Source: Streptomyces ureilyticus (lineage in GTDB: Bacteria; Actinomycetota; Actinomycetes; Streptomycetales; Streptomycetaceae). From it: a DNA stretch of 33,062 nucleotides. The notes beneath the pieces are model-generated. The model searched no databases. It saw only the letters and a list, made by a program, of their open reading frames with translations, and was not told the DNA's origin. This document shows positions 15,474 through 23,146 of the stretch, piece by piece (position 1 is the first letter of the stretch; each line of letters begins with the position of its first letter). The stretch lies in NCBI RefSeq assembly GCF_011045025.1, contig NZ_JAAKZX010000101.1, positions 1 to 33,062 on the forward strand. The letters are read 5' to 3'. The position numbers were made by a program, and so were the translations under genes.

Positions 15474-16748
15474 TCAGAGCCGCACGGGTGCGGAGCCGTT
15501 CGTGCTGCTCTTCCCCGCGTCGGGTGCCGCGGGCAGATGGGCGCTCGGCAGCCGGACGGGCTGCGAAGACGACGAGGGCGGGCCGTTGACCACCCGTACC
15601 CCCGTTTCCTTGATCGACTCTCCCGTCGCGGACTGCCAGAGGTCGATGATGCGGTTCATCTTGTCGCGCACCGTCGGCTCCGGGGAGCCGCTGCGGAACA
15701 GCAGCTCGGCATCGCTGGGCTCGTTGAACCGGCCGGCTTCGATGAACATCATCACCGGCGAGACCAGGTCGGCGAGTTCGAACAGCTCACGGGCCCGGCG
15801 CGGTGGTGTGATGCCCACCCGTTGCGCGATCCGGGCGAGCCTGTCCGCGGCGTTTCCAGCGGCCCCCGCGCCGGCCTGCAGGTCCTCCACCACCTCGTTC
15901 TCGGTCTCGAGCAGCAGGTGGAACCAGCTCATGGTGACGACGTGGCCGAACTCCTCACGAGCGAGCATCCCGGCCCGCCGACGCATCCCCATCATCTCCG
16001 AGAGCGTCTGGCACAGGTAGCCGATGTACGAGGCGTCGGTGGGGTTGGCGCCGACCGAGTTGCTGTCGTTCACGTACGCGAGCCAGACCTGGCGCAGCAG
16101 TTCGATCCACACCTCGCCGAACCGGAGGTTGGCGGCCGCTCCGACATCGGTCTTCCACGGCTGACCCGGGATCCCGTACGGCTTGTGCGGCAGGTCCATC
16201 GCGAACATCCGCCAGTAGGCGTTACGACGGTTGACGAGCGGGTCCGGTCGTAGCGCGCTGGTGGTGCCGGTGATGGAGAACAGCGGGGGATCGCGGAAGA
16301 ACAGCTCTTCGGTGGCCCGGATCCAGCTGTAGGTCGTGTCGCGGGCGGCTTCGAGCGTCTCGCCCACCACATAGCGGCGGACGACCTCCCGGAGGATCTC
16401 CGCGACACCGGTGCTCTCGACCAGGAAGGCGTAGATCAGATGGTCCCACGGCAGGGCGGCGCCGGGGTCGATGCCCGCGGCGGGCGGATCGGAGAACTCA
16501 CCGGGGACCGTGATTCCGGAACGCAGGTCGGCCAGCAGTCCGCCGCCCACTTCGCCGGGCAGTTGGAGGCGGGCCACGACTTCCGGGGTGACACCCGTCG
16601 GGGAGGTCTCGAAACCGGGCCAGTCGGCCTGGCCGCCCTGCGCCCACGCCTCTTCCAGCCAGCGGCTGAGCTGGAGCGGATGGATCCTGTAGAACTCGTT
16701 GGTGTCGAATCCCGAGTCGGCCAGCAGGCGCGCGAGGGTGCGGAACAT
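15474..16748 (-). CDS. Conserved-looking protein of unknown function, 424 aa
   Basis: I do not recognise the family. The protein is rich in Trp, Tyr and Leu and looks globular and mainly helical (for example the blocks around residues 120-165 and 215-285), ending in a Ser/Pro-rich, probably disordered tail of about 40 residues. No signal peptide, membrane helix or catalytic signature was found. The ATG at 16748 is chosen because a GAGGAG site lies just upstream and overlaps the stop of the preceding gene (ten bases between the genes), which shows tight translational coupling; the 18 codons of open frame upstream are unlikely. Its place between the Pro-rich protein and the wall peptidase suggests a structural or adaptor role in the same system; that is inference. 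Confidence 0.8.
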   Translation of the reverse strand: MFRTLARLLADSGFDTNEFYRIHPLQLSRWLEEAWAQGGQADWPGFETSPTGVTPEVVARLQLPGEVGGGLLADLRSGITVPGEFSDPPAAGIDPGAALPWDHLIYAFLVESTGVAEILREVVRRYVVGETLEAARDTTYSWIRATEELFFRDPPLFSITGTTSALRPDPLVNRRNAYWRMFAMDLPHKPYGIPGQPWKTDVGAAANLRFGEVWIELLRQVWLAYVNDSNSVGANPTDASYIGYLCQTLSEMMGMRRRAGMLAREEFGHVVTMSWFHLLLETENEVVEDLQAGAGAAGNAADRLARIAQRVGITPPRRARELFELADLVSPVMMFIEAGRFNEPSDAELLFRSGSPEPTVRDKMNRIIDLWQSATGESIKETGVRVVNGPPSSSSQPVRLPSAHLPAAPDAGKSSTNGSAPVRL

Positions 16749-16758
16749 GGTGATCTCC

Positions 16759-17781
16759 TCAAGTGGTGCGCCGGGACGGGGGCTTGGCGATCTTCGGGAC
16801 ACCCGTCAGGATGCGACGCCCATGCTCGTCGAACACCCGCAGCCGTACGACGTGGTCGACGACGATGTCTTGGTGGCGGAGGTTTTGCTGGTCGCCGGGA
16901 TACTTGGTGGCCTCGGACACATTCACTAGCCAGACCTTGTTGATCCTTTTTTCCTTACGGCTGTGGCTGTAGCCGCCGATGGTGACCGCCTTGTCCGGGA
17001 GCGGCGCGCCGAGTGTCAGGAGCCCGTCCGACAGCACCGGGCGCACGATCCGGCCGGGCGAGTCCGAGGTGCCGCGCCCGAGTCCGGCCAGCAGGTCCCG
17101 GAAGTCGCGCTCGACATTGAGTTGCCCGGGACTGAACGCCTGCGGGTCACGTGTCTGGGAGCCGTTGCGCAGGAACGTCGTCAGTGCCGTGATCGCGTTG
17201 ACGATGTCGGGCGACAAGGCCCCGGGAGGCAGCGCCGGTGCGCTAGGCGGAGGTGCCGGGCCTGGGGCCGGTGCCGGGGCCGGAGTCGGGACCGGGACCG
17301 GAGTCGGGACCGGAGCCGGTGTCGTGGCCGGTGCCGGTGTCGGTGTCGTGGCCGGAGTCGAAGCGGGAGCCAGTGCCGGGACCGGGGCCGGTGCCGGGGC
17401 CGTGGCCGGTGCCGGGGCCGTGGCCGGAGTCGAAGCGGGAGCCAGTGCCGGGACCGGGACCGGAGCCGGGACCGGGACCGGAGCCGGGACCGGGACCGGA
17501 GCCGGGACCGGAGCCGGGACCGGGACCGGAGCCGGGACCGGAGCCGGTGTCGGGACCGGAGCCGGGACCGGAGCCGGTGTCGGGACCGGAGCCGGTGTCG
17601 GGACTGGTGCTTTGGGAACCGAGGTCTTGCGTGCACGGGCCTTGCGCGGCGGGGCCTTGCCAGGCGGAGATGCCGGGTCCGATTTCGGGCCTGGTCCTGG
17701 GGCCGCTGTCGGGTCCGGTGCCAGGCCCGGGGTCAGGTCCGGTTGGTCCGGGCCCGGCGGCGGCGTCGGGCTTTGCGTCAT
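16759..17781 (-). CDS. Protein with long Pro/Ala/Val spacer and a C-terminal globular domain
   Basis: 340 residues from the ATG at 17781 (GGGAG seven bases upstream). Residues 1-60 are Pro-rich, with a basic patch (GKAPPRKARARKTS). Residues about 60-185 are almost only Pro, Ala, Val and Thr in PAPVPV/TPAPVP-like units, which should form an extended, stiff polyproline spacer of the kind used to span cell walls or separate domains. The last 150 residues form an unrecognised globular domain (SPDIVNAITALTTFL through DHVVRLRVFDEHGRRIL), with a basic GGYSHSRKEKRINKVW segment. No signal peptide. The spacer is a tandem DNA repeat and so likely varies in length between strains. Fourteen bases separate it from the upstream metallopeptidase gene. 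Confidence 0.8.
   Translation of the reverse strand: MTQSPTPPPGPDQPDLTPGLAPDPTAAPGPGPKSDPASPPGKAPPRKARARKTSVPKAPVPTPAPVPTPAPVPAPVPTPAPVPAPVPVPAPVPAPVPVPAPVPVPAPVPVPALAPASTPATAPAPATAPAPAPVPALAPASTPATTPTPAPATTPAPVPTPVPVPTPAPAPAPGPAPPPSAPALPPGALSPDIVNAITALTTFLRNGSQTRDPQAFSPGQLNVERDFRDLLAGLGRGTSDSPGRIVRPVLSDGLLTLGAPLPDKAVTIGGYSHSRKEKRINKVWLVNVSEATKYPGDQQNLRHQDIVVDHVVRLRVFDEHGRRILTGVPKIAKPPSRRTT
17263..17602. repeat. GC-rich tandem repeat coding the Pro/Ala/Val spacer
   Basis: About 340 bases built from 6-bp units (GGGACC, GGAGCC, GGTGTC and variants) in higher-order 12 and 18-bp arrangements; a block around GAAGCGGGAGCCAGTGCC occurs twice (about 17359 and 17430). The repeat keeps several frames open on both strands, which creates long spurious reading frames of Gly/Ala/Thr and Arg-rich type. 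Confidence 0.9.
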
Positions 17782-17795
17782 GGCTGTCTCCCTGG

Positions 17796-19055
17796 TCAGG
17801 CTGCGGCGGTCGCATGGTCCGCGCCGAGGCGGCGCAGCCATGTCTCGAGGTCGCGGTCGGCGTGGTCATCGGGACGCTGCGACCGGAGTACGGTCCAAGC
17901 CAGAATCCGCATGGGTTCGAGCCGTTGCAGATAGCTCGAGGTGTACAGCGCCGCTCCGGCCCCGTCGGCGAGTCGGCGCAGCTCGGCGGGGGCCACCCGG
18001 CGCGGGTCGGCCAGCGCCGAGAGCGGCCGGCCGCCGAAGGCCCGCATCGGCCGCTCGGTGCACACCCGGACGATCTCCGGGAGCAGAGGCAGCGTCGCCC
18101 GTGCGACGAGCGCGGACTCCGGCGGCGCGGCATGCACGGGATGGCGGTAAAGCCAGATGCGCACGAGGTCGTCCCACGCCCCGGCGCCGTACCAGTACCG
18201 GCAGAGCGCGGCGTTGAACGCGACCCGCAGCAGGCCCATGGGGTGCGGATCGCCCAGCGGCATCCGGTACACGGCGGCAGTGGTGCCGTCCACGACGTCG
18301 GCCAGCGCCGGCACGGGCGCGTAACCGGTCAGGACGAAGGCGACAACGTCGGCGGCCACCTCGCTCGCCCAGCCACGCCAGGCCTCCGCGGCGACCGGCG
18401 ACGTGGGCACGAGCACCTCGTGCAGGGCGGTGGCAAGTTCGTCGGTCCAGTGGGTCAGGTGCGCGACCTGGTGGCCTCCTTCGTGGAACAGTGAAGTGGG
18501 CCGCAACAGGTTATGCCGGGTGATCTTGATGGCGGCAGCAGGGGAGATCGATGCATCCCACAGCCGTATCCCGGCGCGCAGGATCGATGCTCCGAGGCCC
18601 TTGTCGAGATAGACCAGCACCGGAGGAACCGGGATGCCGAGCGGCCCGAGGATACGGTCCATGGCATCGACGGCCAGCAGGTCCAGGCCACGCAGGAGCT
18701 CCGCCAGGCGTGGATTGGTGCGCGTGGCGACAGCGTCACCGAAGAAGTCGAGCACCGTCTCGGCACGGACATAGGACTGGCGCAGCGACAGCACCCCGTC
18801 GCGGAGCCGTGCCAGATCGTCCTGCGCCGTCGTGCCGGGCAGCTGTGCCGCGAGCTGGTCGGCGCGGGTGGCCACCGTCCGGGCGGACCTGATCAGCCCG
18901 GCCCGGACGCTGGTGCCGAGGTAGGACTCGAGACCTGCCCAGGCCTGTGGCGCGGCGACCATGTCGAGGTCGGTCAGTTCGTGGGCGGCCCGGCGCCAGT
19001 GCCGTAGCTCCGCCGCGAGTTGGGCGGCGAGGAGGTCATCTCCGGGCTCAGCCAC
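17796..19055 (-). CDS. Putative zinc metallopeptidase (HEXXH)
   Basis: 419 residues from a GTG start. The motif LFHEGGHQVAHL gives H191, E192 and H195, a canonical HEXXH zinc site, and E232 in WASEVAADVVAF, 37 residues later, fits the third ligand of a gluzincin (E..xD helix). The remainder is helical and not assignable to a named family by eye. No signal peptide or membrane segment. The GTG overlaps the stop of the upstream 772-aa gene by eight bases and has no good ribosome site of its own, so translation must be coupled. It may process other proteins of the operon or be a toxin/effector protease. It does not match the DUF4157 'eCIS core' peptidase pattern. Confidence 0.8.
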   Translation of the reverse strand: MAEPGDDLLAAQLAAELRHWRRAAHELTDLDMVAAPQAWAGLESYLGTSVRAGLIRSARTVATRADQLAAQLPGTTAQDDLARLRDGVLSLRQSYVRAETVLDFFGDAVATRTNPRLAELLRGLDLLAVDAMDRILGPLGIPVPPVLVYLDKGLGASILRAGIRLWDASISPAAAIKITRHNLLRPTSLFHEGGHQVAHLTHWTDELATALHEVLVPTSPVAAEAWRGWASEVAADVVAFVLTGYAPVPALADVVDGTTAAVYRMPLGDPHPMGLLRVAFNAALCRYWYGAGAWDDLVRIWLYRHPVHAAPPESALVARATLPLLPEIVRVCTERPMRAFGGRPLSALADPRRVAPAELRRLADGAGAALYTSSYLQRLEPMRILAWTVLRSQRPDDHADRDLETWLRRLGADHATAAA

Positions 19056-21366
19056 CGGAGCGCCAGCCGGGAGTTACTGTCACGGTCGGCTCGGGAGGGG
19101 TGCCCTGCAGGCTCTCCCGTGTGACGCCCTCGAAGTCCAGCTTGATCGTGAGGCCTTGGGCCGGGTCGCGGACCGCTTCGGTGAGCTGTGCCGTCTGTCC
19201 CTGCAGCATCGCGGAGAGCCCTGTGTCGACGGCCGTAGCCAGCTGCTCCGCGGCCGCCTTCGCGGCTGCGGCGTCCGGCAGCAGAGACCGCTTCACCAGT
19301 TGGCCGGTAAGCCGGGACACAAGAGAACTCTTGTGCACCTGCTGCACCTTGCGCAGCGCGCCGGGAAGGTCCGGGCCCTCGGCCCTGGTCAGCAGGTCCA
19401 GCATCTCCTGGGCCTGTCGTTCACTCAGCCGCAGGGCGACCCTCAGCCGCGGCGGGGTGGCGGCGGAGTCGATGTGCACGCCGACCCGTGCGCGTGGCCC
19501 GGCGGCCCGACCTGCCATGCGGCCTGCCGCACGCCCCTTGGGCCGCAGCCGGACGAACCGGCGGCCGGGAGCGGCGCCCGGGCGGGCCGCCCCGCCGCGT
19601 CCCGGCACGGACCGGCCCAGGCCCGGCTCGCCGAGCAGCAGCCCGGCGATCTCCGGTGTGAGGGGTGTCATCTCCTCGGCGATGCCTTCCGCCTCTCCGG
19701 CGACGCCACGGAGGGTGTCGTCGTGGCGGAGGTGCCCGAGGTGGCCTCCGGGGAGCAGTTCGTAGAGGTGTGCCTCGGCGGTGGTGGGCCAGTGCCGTAC
19801 GCCGCGGTCGAGCAGGTGCGACTCCAGGGTCCCGCCGTCGGACCACGGCACCGCCCGTGCCACCTGCCTGCTGACCTGGATCTCGAGCGGCCGTGTGTAC
19901 TTGAGGAAGCGATAGCGCGGGGCAGCCGACCTCGGCATCAGCACCCACACCCCGCTCTCGTGCTCCGACTCCCGCTCGGGCAGGTCGGCGCGCAGCAGCC
20001 TGCCGGGGAGGTGGACGGCGGCGGCTTCGGCGAAGAACTGCTGCACGGCGGCGTCGAGCAACAACCGGTCGTCGTGCACCGCGGCGGGCAGCGCGAGCGC
20101 CCGCCGCGCCGTCGTCTCCACCGTGGCGGCCAGCGCCTCCCCGGCAACGTCGGTCTCGGCCTCTGGCGGGACTTCGAGGCCGATGAGCTTCATGCCGACG
20201 TCGACGATCGGGCGGGCAATCTGTTTGGCGGGGCCGGGTCCGACCATGGTGCGCAGCAGATCAGCGATGCGCTCGGCAATGAAGTCGACCACCCGCTGCC
20301 GACCAATGATCTTGAGGCCGAGCTTGATCAACGGCAGTGCCGCCATCACGACGGGCAGGAACTGCTGGATCTCCGGCTTCGGGTAGGAGCCCGCGGGGAG
20401 TTCGGTGAGCCGTCGGCCCAGTTCGCGGCGGGCCACGTCGAGTTCACCGATCGGGTCGGGCGTGTCGGCCTCGGCGTCTGCTGCCGCCTCCGCGAGCACG
20501 CCGTCCGCCGCGATCTCGTCGGGGGCCAGCAGCAGACCGACCACATTGCGGTCGAACTCGCCGGCCAGTTGGGAGGCGGCCGACGGCTCCGTGTCACTGG
20601 TACCGGTCACGCCGGCGGCGGCGTCGGCCGCACCCACACCACCGGCGACGCCCAGCTTCTTCGCGATCTGTTCCGCGATGGGCCGCACGGCTGCGGGCAG
20701 GCGGTTCATCGCCGACTTGATCACACGCGCGAGCAGCGGCCGGACGAGACCGCCGAGCTTCTTGAGCAATATCCCGATCGGCAGGATCTTCGAGACCGCG
20801 CTGATCCCCTTCTTCGCGATCTTGACGACGCCCTTCACCAGGCTGCCCGCCTTCTTCAGCAGACCTCCCAGGAACTGCTCGAACACGACCTCGCGGGACC
20901 CGACCGGCTCCAGAGCCGGGGCCAGCGACTCCAGCAGGGCGTCAAGGTCGCGCGCCGGCATGGCGGTGAGATTCTCGTGCTCCAGGCGGGCGGTGATGCC
21001 GTCGAGCAGCCGATCGGACTGCTCGGCCAGCGATTCGGCCCAGCTCTGCAACCCGGCCTGGGAGCCCTCCCCGGCCGACCACGCCGTCTCACCCTGCAGG
21101 TGCGCTGCGGCGGCATCATCCACGAGCTGAGCCACGGCGTCTTCGAACTCGTCGTCGGCAAGCTCGCCGAGGAACTCGGTAAGCACGTCATCGCCCGCTT
21201 CAGGTTCCTCGGTGTGCAGTCCCGAGCCGAACGGCGAGTCGATCACCACCCCGGTCGCCGGCTGTGGACGTTCGCCCTCGCCGACAGGGTCCGCCGACAG
21301 GCCGGCGAAACCCGCGAACGGGGACTGCAGTTCGGGTGCGGTCGGGCTCGTGGCCAACACGTCCAT
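19048..21366 (-). CDS. Large protein with cationic amphipathic segments, unknown function
   Basis: 772 residues from the ATG at 21366, preceded by a strong AAGGAGG site. No signal peptide. The N-terminus (1-160) is acidic. Residues about 165-240 are strikingly cationic and amphipathic (FLGGLLKKAGSLVKGVVKIA, KKGISAVSKILPIGILLKKL, VRPLLARVIKSAMNRLP). A second hydrophobic helical stretch follows at about 333-400. The middle (410-560) looks globular and alpha/beta. An Arg/Gly-rich segment sits near 600-640, and the C-terminal 130 residues are helical, with a motif RLSERQAQEMLDLLTR. The amphipathic core would suit membrane insertion or packing in a large assembly. I do not recognise the family. 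Second gene of the operon and overlapped by the metallopeptidase gene. Confidence 0.82.
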   Translation of the reverse strand: MDVLATSPTAPELQSPFAGFAGLSADPVGEGERPQPATGVVIDSPFGSGLHTEEPEAGDDVLTEFLGELADDEFEDAVAQLVDDAAAAHLQGETAWSAGEGSQAGLQSWAESLAEQSDRLLDGITARLEHENLTAMPARDLDALLESLAPALEPVGSREVVFEQFLGGLLKKAGSLVKGVVKIAKKGISAVSKILPIGILLKKLGGLVRPLLARVIKSAMNRLPAAVRPIAEQIAKKLGVAGGVGAADAAAGVTGTSDTEPSAASQLAGEFDRNVVGLLLAPDEIAADGVLAEAAADAEADTPDPIGELDVARRELGRRLTELPAGSYPKPEIQQFLPVVMAALPLIKLGLKIIGRQRVVDFIAERIADLLRTMVGPGPAKQIARPIVDVGMKLIGLEVPPEAETDVAGEALAATVETTARRALALPAAVHDDRLLLDAAVQQFFAEAAAVHLPGRLLRADLPERESEHESGVWVLMPRSAAPRYRFLKYTRPLEIQVSRQVARAVPWSDGGTLESHLLDRGVRHWPTTAEAHLYELLPGGHLGHLRHDDTLRGVAGEAEGIAEEMTPLTPEIAGLLLGEPGLGRSVPGRGGAARPGAAPGRRFVRLRPKGRAAGRMAGRAAGPRARVGVHIDSAATPPRLRVALRLSERQAQEMLDLLTRAEGPDLPGALRKVQQVHKSSLVSRLTGQLVKRSLLPDAAAAKAAAEQLATAVDTGLSAMLQGQTAQLTEAVRDPAQGLTIKLDFEGVTRESLQGTPPEPTVTVTPGWRSGG

Positions 21367-21434
21367 CGCCCTGCCTCCTTGCCCTCCGATGCGGAGGTGG
21401 ACAACAGCGTGCAGGACGTCCGTAGCGTGCCGAG

Positions 21435-21680
21435 TCAACCGGTCGTCTCCGGATCCGTAGGATCCTCCGTCAATTCTCCGAGAACGGCGGCGAGGACGGC
21501 ACAGGCCTCCTCCACCGAGCCTGCCGCGATACGCCGCACGGGCACAGGCGAACCCGGCTCGGCCCCCACGAGCAGTGCGGCGACCACCTTGCCGTCGTGC
21601 AGCCAAGCCCGTACGACAACGACGCGCCATGGCTGGGATTCCATGACCGCGAGTATCCGGACGGTCCGTCTCGCTTCCAT
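21435..21680 (-). CDS. Small unknown protein opening the operon
   Basis: 81 residues from the ATG at 21680. The sequence looks like a compact alpha/beta fold: two strands (WRVVVVRAWLHDGKVVAALLVG), then a helix SVEEACAVLAAVLGELTE. It has no recognised domain. No ribosome site precedes this ATG, and a second ATG at 21644 also lacks one, so the start is uncertain; a leaderless transcript is possible because the divergent promoter region is close. Sixty-eight bases separate it from the 772-aa gene. As the first gene next to the regulator it might be a chaperone-like or accessory protein, but the sequence gives no direct evidence. Confidence 0.6.
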   Translation of the reverse strand: MEARRTVRILAVMESQPWRVVVVRAWLHDGKVVAALLVGAEPGSPVPVRRIAAGSVEEACAVLAAVLGELTEDPTDPETTG

Positions 21681-21763
21681 CAACGTGTAGACGCTTACGA
21701 TGGATTGACGCTCCCTCACACGGTGCGAGGATAGGGTCCGCGAACTACGCGGAGGAGATGCAC
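21681..21763. promoter_or_regulatory. Divergent promoter region, operon and BTAD regulator
   Basis: An 83-bp gap separates the start of the minus-strand operon from the start of the regulator. On the + strand TTGACG (21705-21710) may be a -35 box, with GATAGG/TAGGGT (about 21730-21736) as a loosely spaced -10. SARP-type regulators bind direct repeats near the -35 of their targets; no clear heptamer repeat was seen. The shared region makes control of the operon by the neighbouring regulator plausible. Confidence 0.45.
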
Positions 21764-22642
21764 ATGCCGCACTCTCCCTGGCCCAATTCCGCAACCTGCT
21801 CTGCTCCCATGCTGGTTCACCTCCTCAACGGCTTCCGGCTCAACATCGGGCAACACGAAGTCGAGCTACCGGCCCACGCCCAGCGGGTGGTGGCGTTCCT
21901 GGCACTGTCGCGCCCGTCCGGCATGACGCAGCACCGCACGGCGTTGGCCGAGCAACTCTGGTGCGACGGCCCGCGCCCACGCGCCCAGGCGAGCCTGCGC
22001 ACGGCGATCTGGCGGATTCGACAGGCAGACGACCGCCTCGTGCACGCCGACCGCGCTCACGTCTACCTCGACGCACTCGTCGAAGTAGACGTCGAGCGCA
22101 GCCTGAGCCAAGCCGGACGTCTGCTCAACGAGGACAGCGACCTCGAACCGGACGACACGGCGACCACAGGCCTCGTCGCAGACCTCCTGCCGGGTTGGGA
22201 GGAGGACTGGCTGATCGTGGAACGGGAACGCATCCGCCAGGTCCGGATTCACGCCCTCGTGGCGCTGTCACACCGGCTGCGCCGGCTTGGTCGTTTCGTG
22301 CCGGCCCTCAACGCCGCCTACACGGCGATCACCGCGGAACCCCTACAGGAATCAGCCCGTGCCGCGTTGGTCGAAATCCACCTGGCTGAAGGCAATGTCG
22401 TGGAGGCCCGCAGACAAGTCGAGCAGTACGTACGGCTCCTCTGGGACGAGATGCAACTGACCCCCTCCAACGCACTGATGGGCCGGGTGCCTTGGCCAGC
22501 GGGCGGGCCCATAGTCGCGAAGCAGCTGGATGGCGTGCCGTTGGACCAGGTCCGGTTCCGCATGTCCCACGTAGATGAACCGGCCAGTCGTACCAGCAGC
22601 GCTGTCCACGCGGACCGAGTTCAGCCGCCTCAGCGGCCTTAA
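21764..22642 (+). CDS. BTAD-domain transcriptional regulator (AfsR/SARP family)
   Basis: A 292-residue regulator. The N-terminal winged helix-turn-helix (about 15-95) contains the segments HAQRVVAFLAL, RTALAEQLWCDGPRPRAQAS and LRTAIWRIRQ, typical of SARP/OmpR-like DNA-binding domains. The bacterial transcriptional activation domain follows (about 140-250: LLPGWEEDWLIVERERIRQV, RRLGRFVPALNAAYTAI, AALVEIHLAEGNVVEARRQV), with TPR-like helices. There is no NB-ARC or TPR extension, so it is a small SARP type. The ATG at 21764 is preferred because GGAGGAG lies six bases upstream; the ATG at 21758 is too close to that site. Divergent orientation from the six-gene operon suggests that it is the operon's activator, by analogy with cluster-situated SARPs. 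Confidence 0.9.
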   Translation: MPHSPWPNSATCSAPMLVHLLNGFRLNIGQHEVELPAHAQRVVAFLALSRPSGMTQHRTALAEQLWCDGPRPRAQASLRTAIWRIRQADDRLVHADRAHVYLDALVEVDVERSLSQAGRLLNEDSDLEPDDTATTGLVADLLPGWEEDWLIVERERIRQVRIHALVALSHRLRRLGRFVPALNAAYTAITAEPLQESARAALVEIHLAEGNVVEARRQVEQYVRLLWDEMQLTPSNALMGRVPWPAGGPIVAKQLDGVPLDQVRFRMSHVDEPASRTSSAVHADRVQPPQRP

Positions 22643-23081
22643 GAGTGCCACGACGTCGTCCCCGGATCTATCCAGAGAGTTGGGGCGGCGGCCAGGTCTT
22701 CCTGTTGATGCCGAGAATCATGACCCACGTCTCATGACGCCCCGAACCCAACCGCTTGAGAAATAGCGATCGCCTCCGCAGCCCGTGGATGATGAGATCT
22801 TCAGGATCGTTGATCAACATGACTGGCGTGCGTTACGCATCCCTGTCTTTCCGTCTGGGGACTCAGGGCGTAGGTACCCACGAACGGTGAAGAGCTCCGG
22901 GTCTGGTGGAGGTGGTCTGCCCGGGTCTGATGGAGTCGGGTAGCTGGAGAATTGACCGGTCCGGCAGCCCACCCTTCAGCGACACCGTCAATCAACTCAC
23001 CACAGAGCCCATCGGGTTGACAGGCCGACTGCCCAACCCTCGCGCCATGGCGACTTATGTTGTAGAAAGCTCGCTTCTGCG
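22643..23081. other. Intergenic stretch, no gene
   Basis: About 440 bases without a supportable gene. It has lower coding-like bias than its neighbours, many stop codons and a short imperfect direct repeat (22897-22935). It separates the regulator from the FHA gene and probably holds decayed mobile-element sequence, though no transposase motif was recognised. Confidence 0.5.
22897..22935. repeat. Imperfect 15-bp direct repeat
   Basis: CCGGGTCTGGTGGAG (22897-22911) and CCGGGTCTGATGGAG (22921-22935) differ at one base and are offset by 24 bp. Confidence 0.6.
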
Positions 23082-23112
23082 TGACTTACTCAACCCCCTC
23101 CGGGACTAGACT
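23082..23112 (+). promoter_or_regulatory. Weak candidate promoter for the FHA gene
   Basis: TGACTT (23082-23087) and TAGACT (23107-23112), spaced by 19 bp, lie 35 bases before the start. The spacing is at the upper limit, so this is only a candidate. Confidence 0.3.
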
Positions 23113-23146
23113 AGTTTCTCCATCTCGTCCCAACGGGGGTGGGATC

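Noticed and set aside
17263..17602. CRISPR-like array
   Set aside because: The units are 6-18 bp, contiguous and coding; there are no spacers and no cas genes.
16979..18217. Gly/Ala/Thr-repeat and Arg-repeat frames over the spacer array
   Set aside because: They are the other readings of the 6-bp tandem repeat; the minus-strand frame has the ribosome site, operon spacing and a globular C-terminal domain.
18961..21690. A 909-codon open frame on + opposite the operon
   Set aside because: Antisense to two well-supported genes, with no ribosome site or domain.
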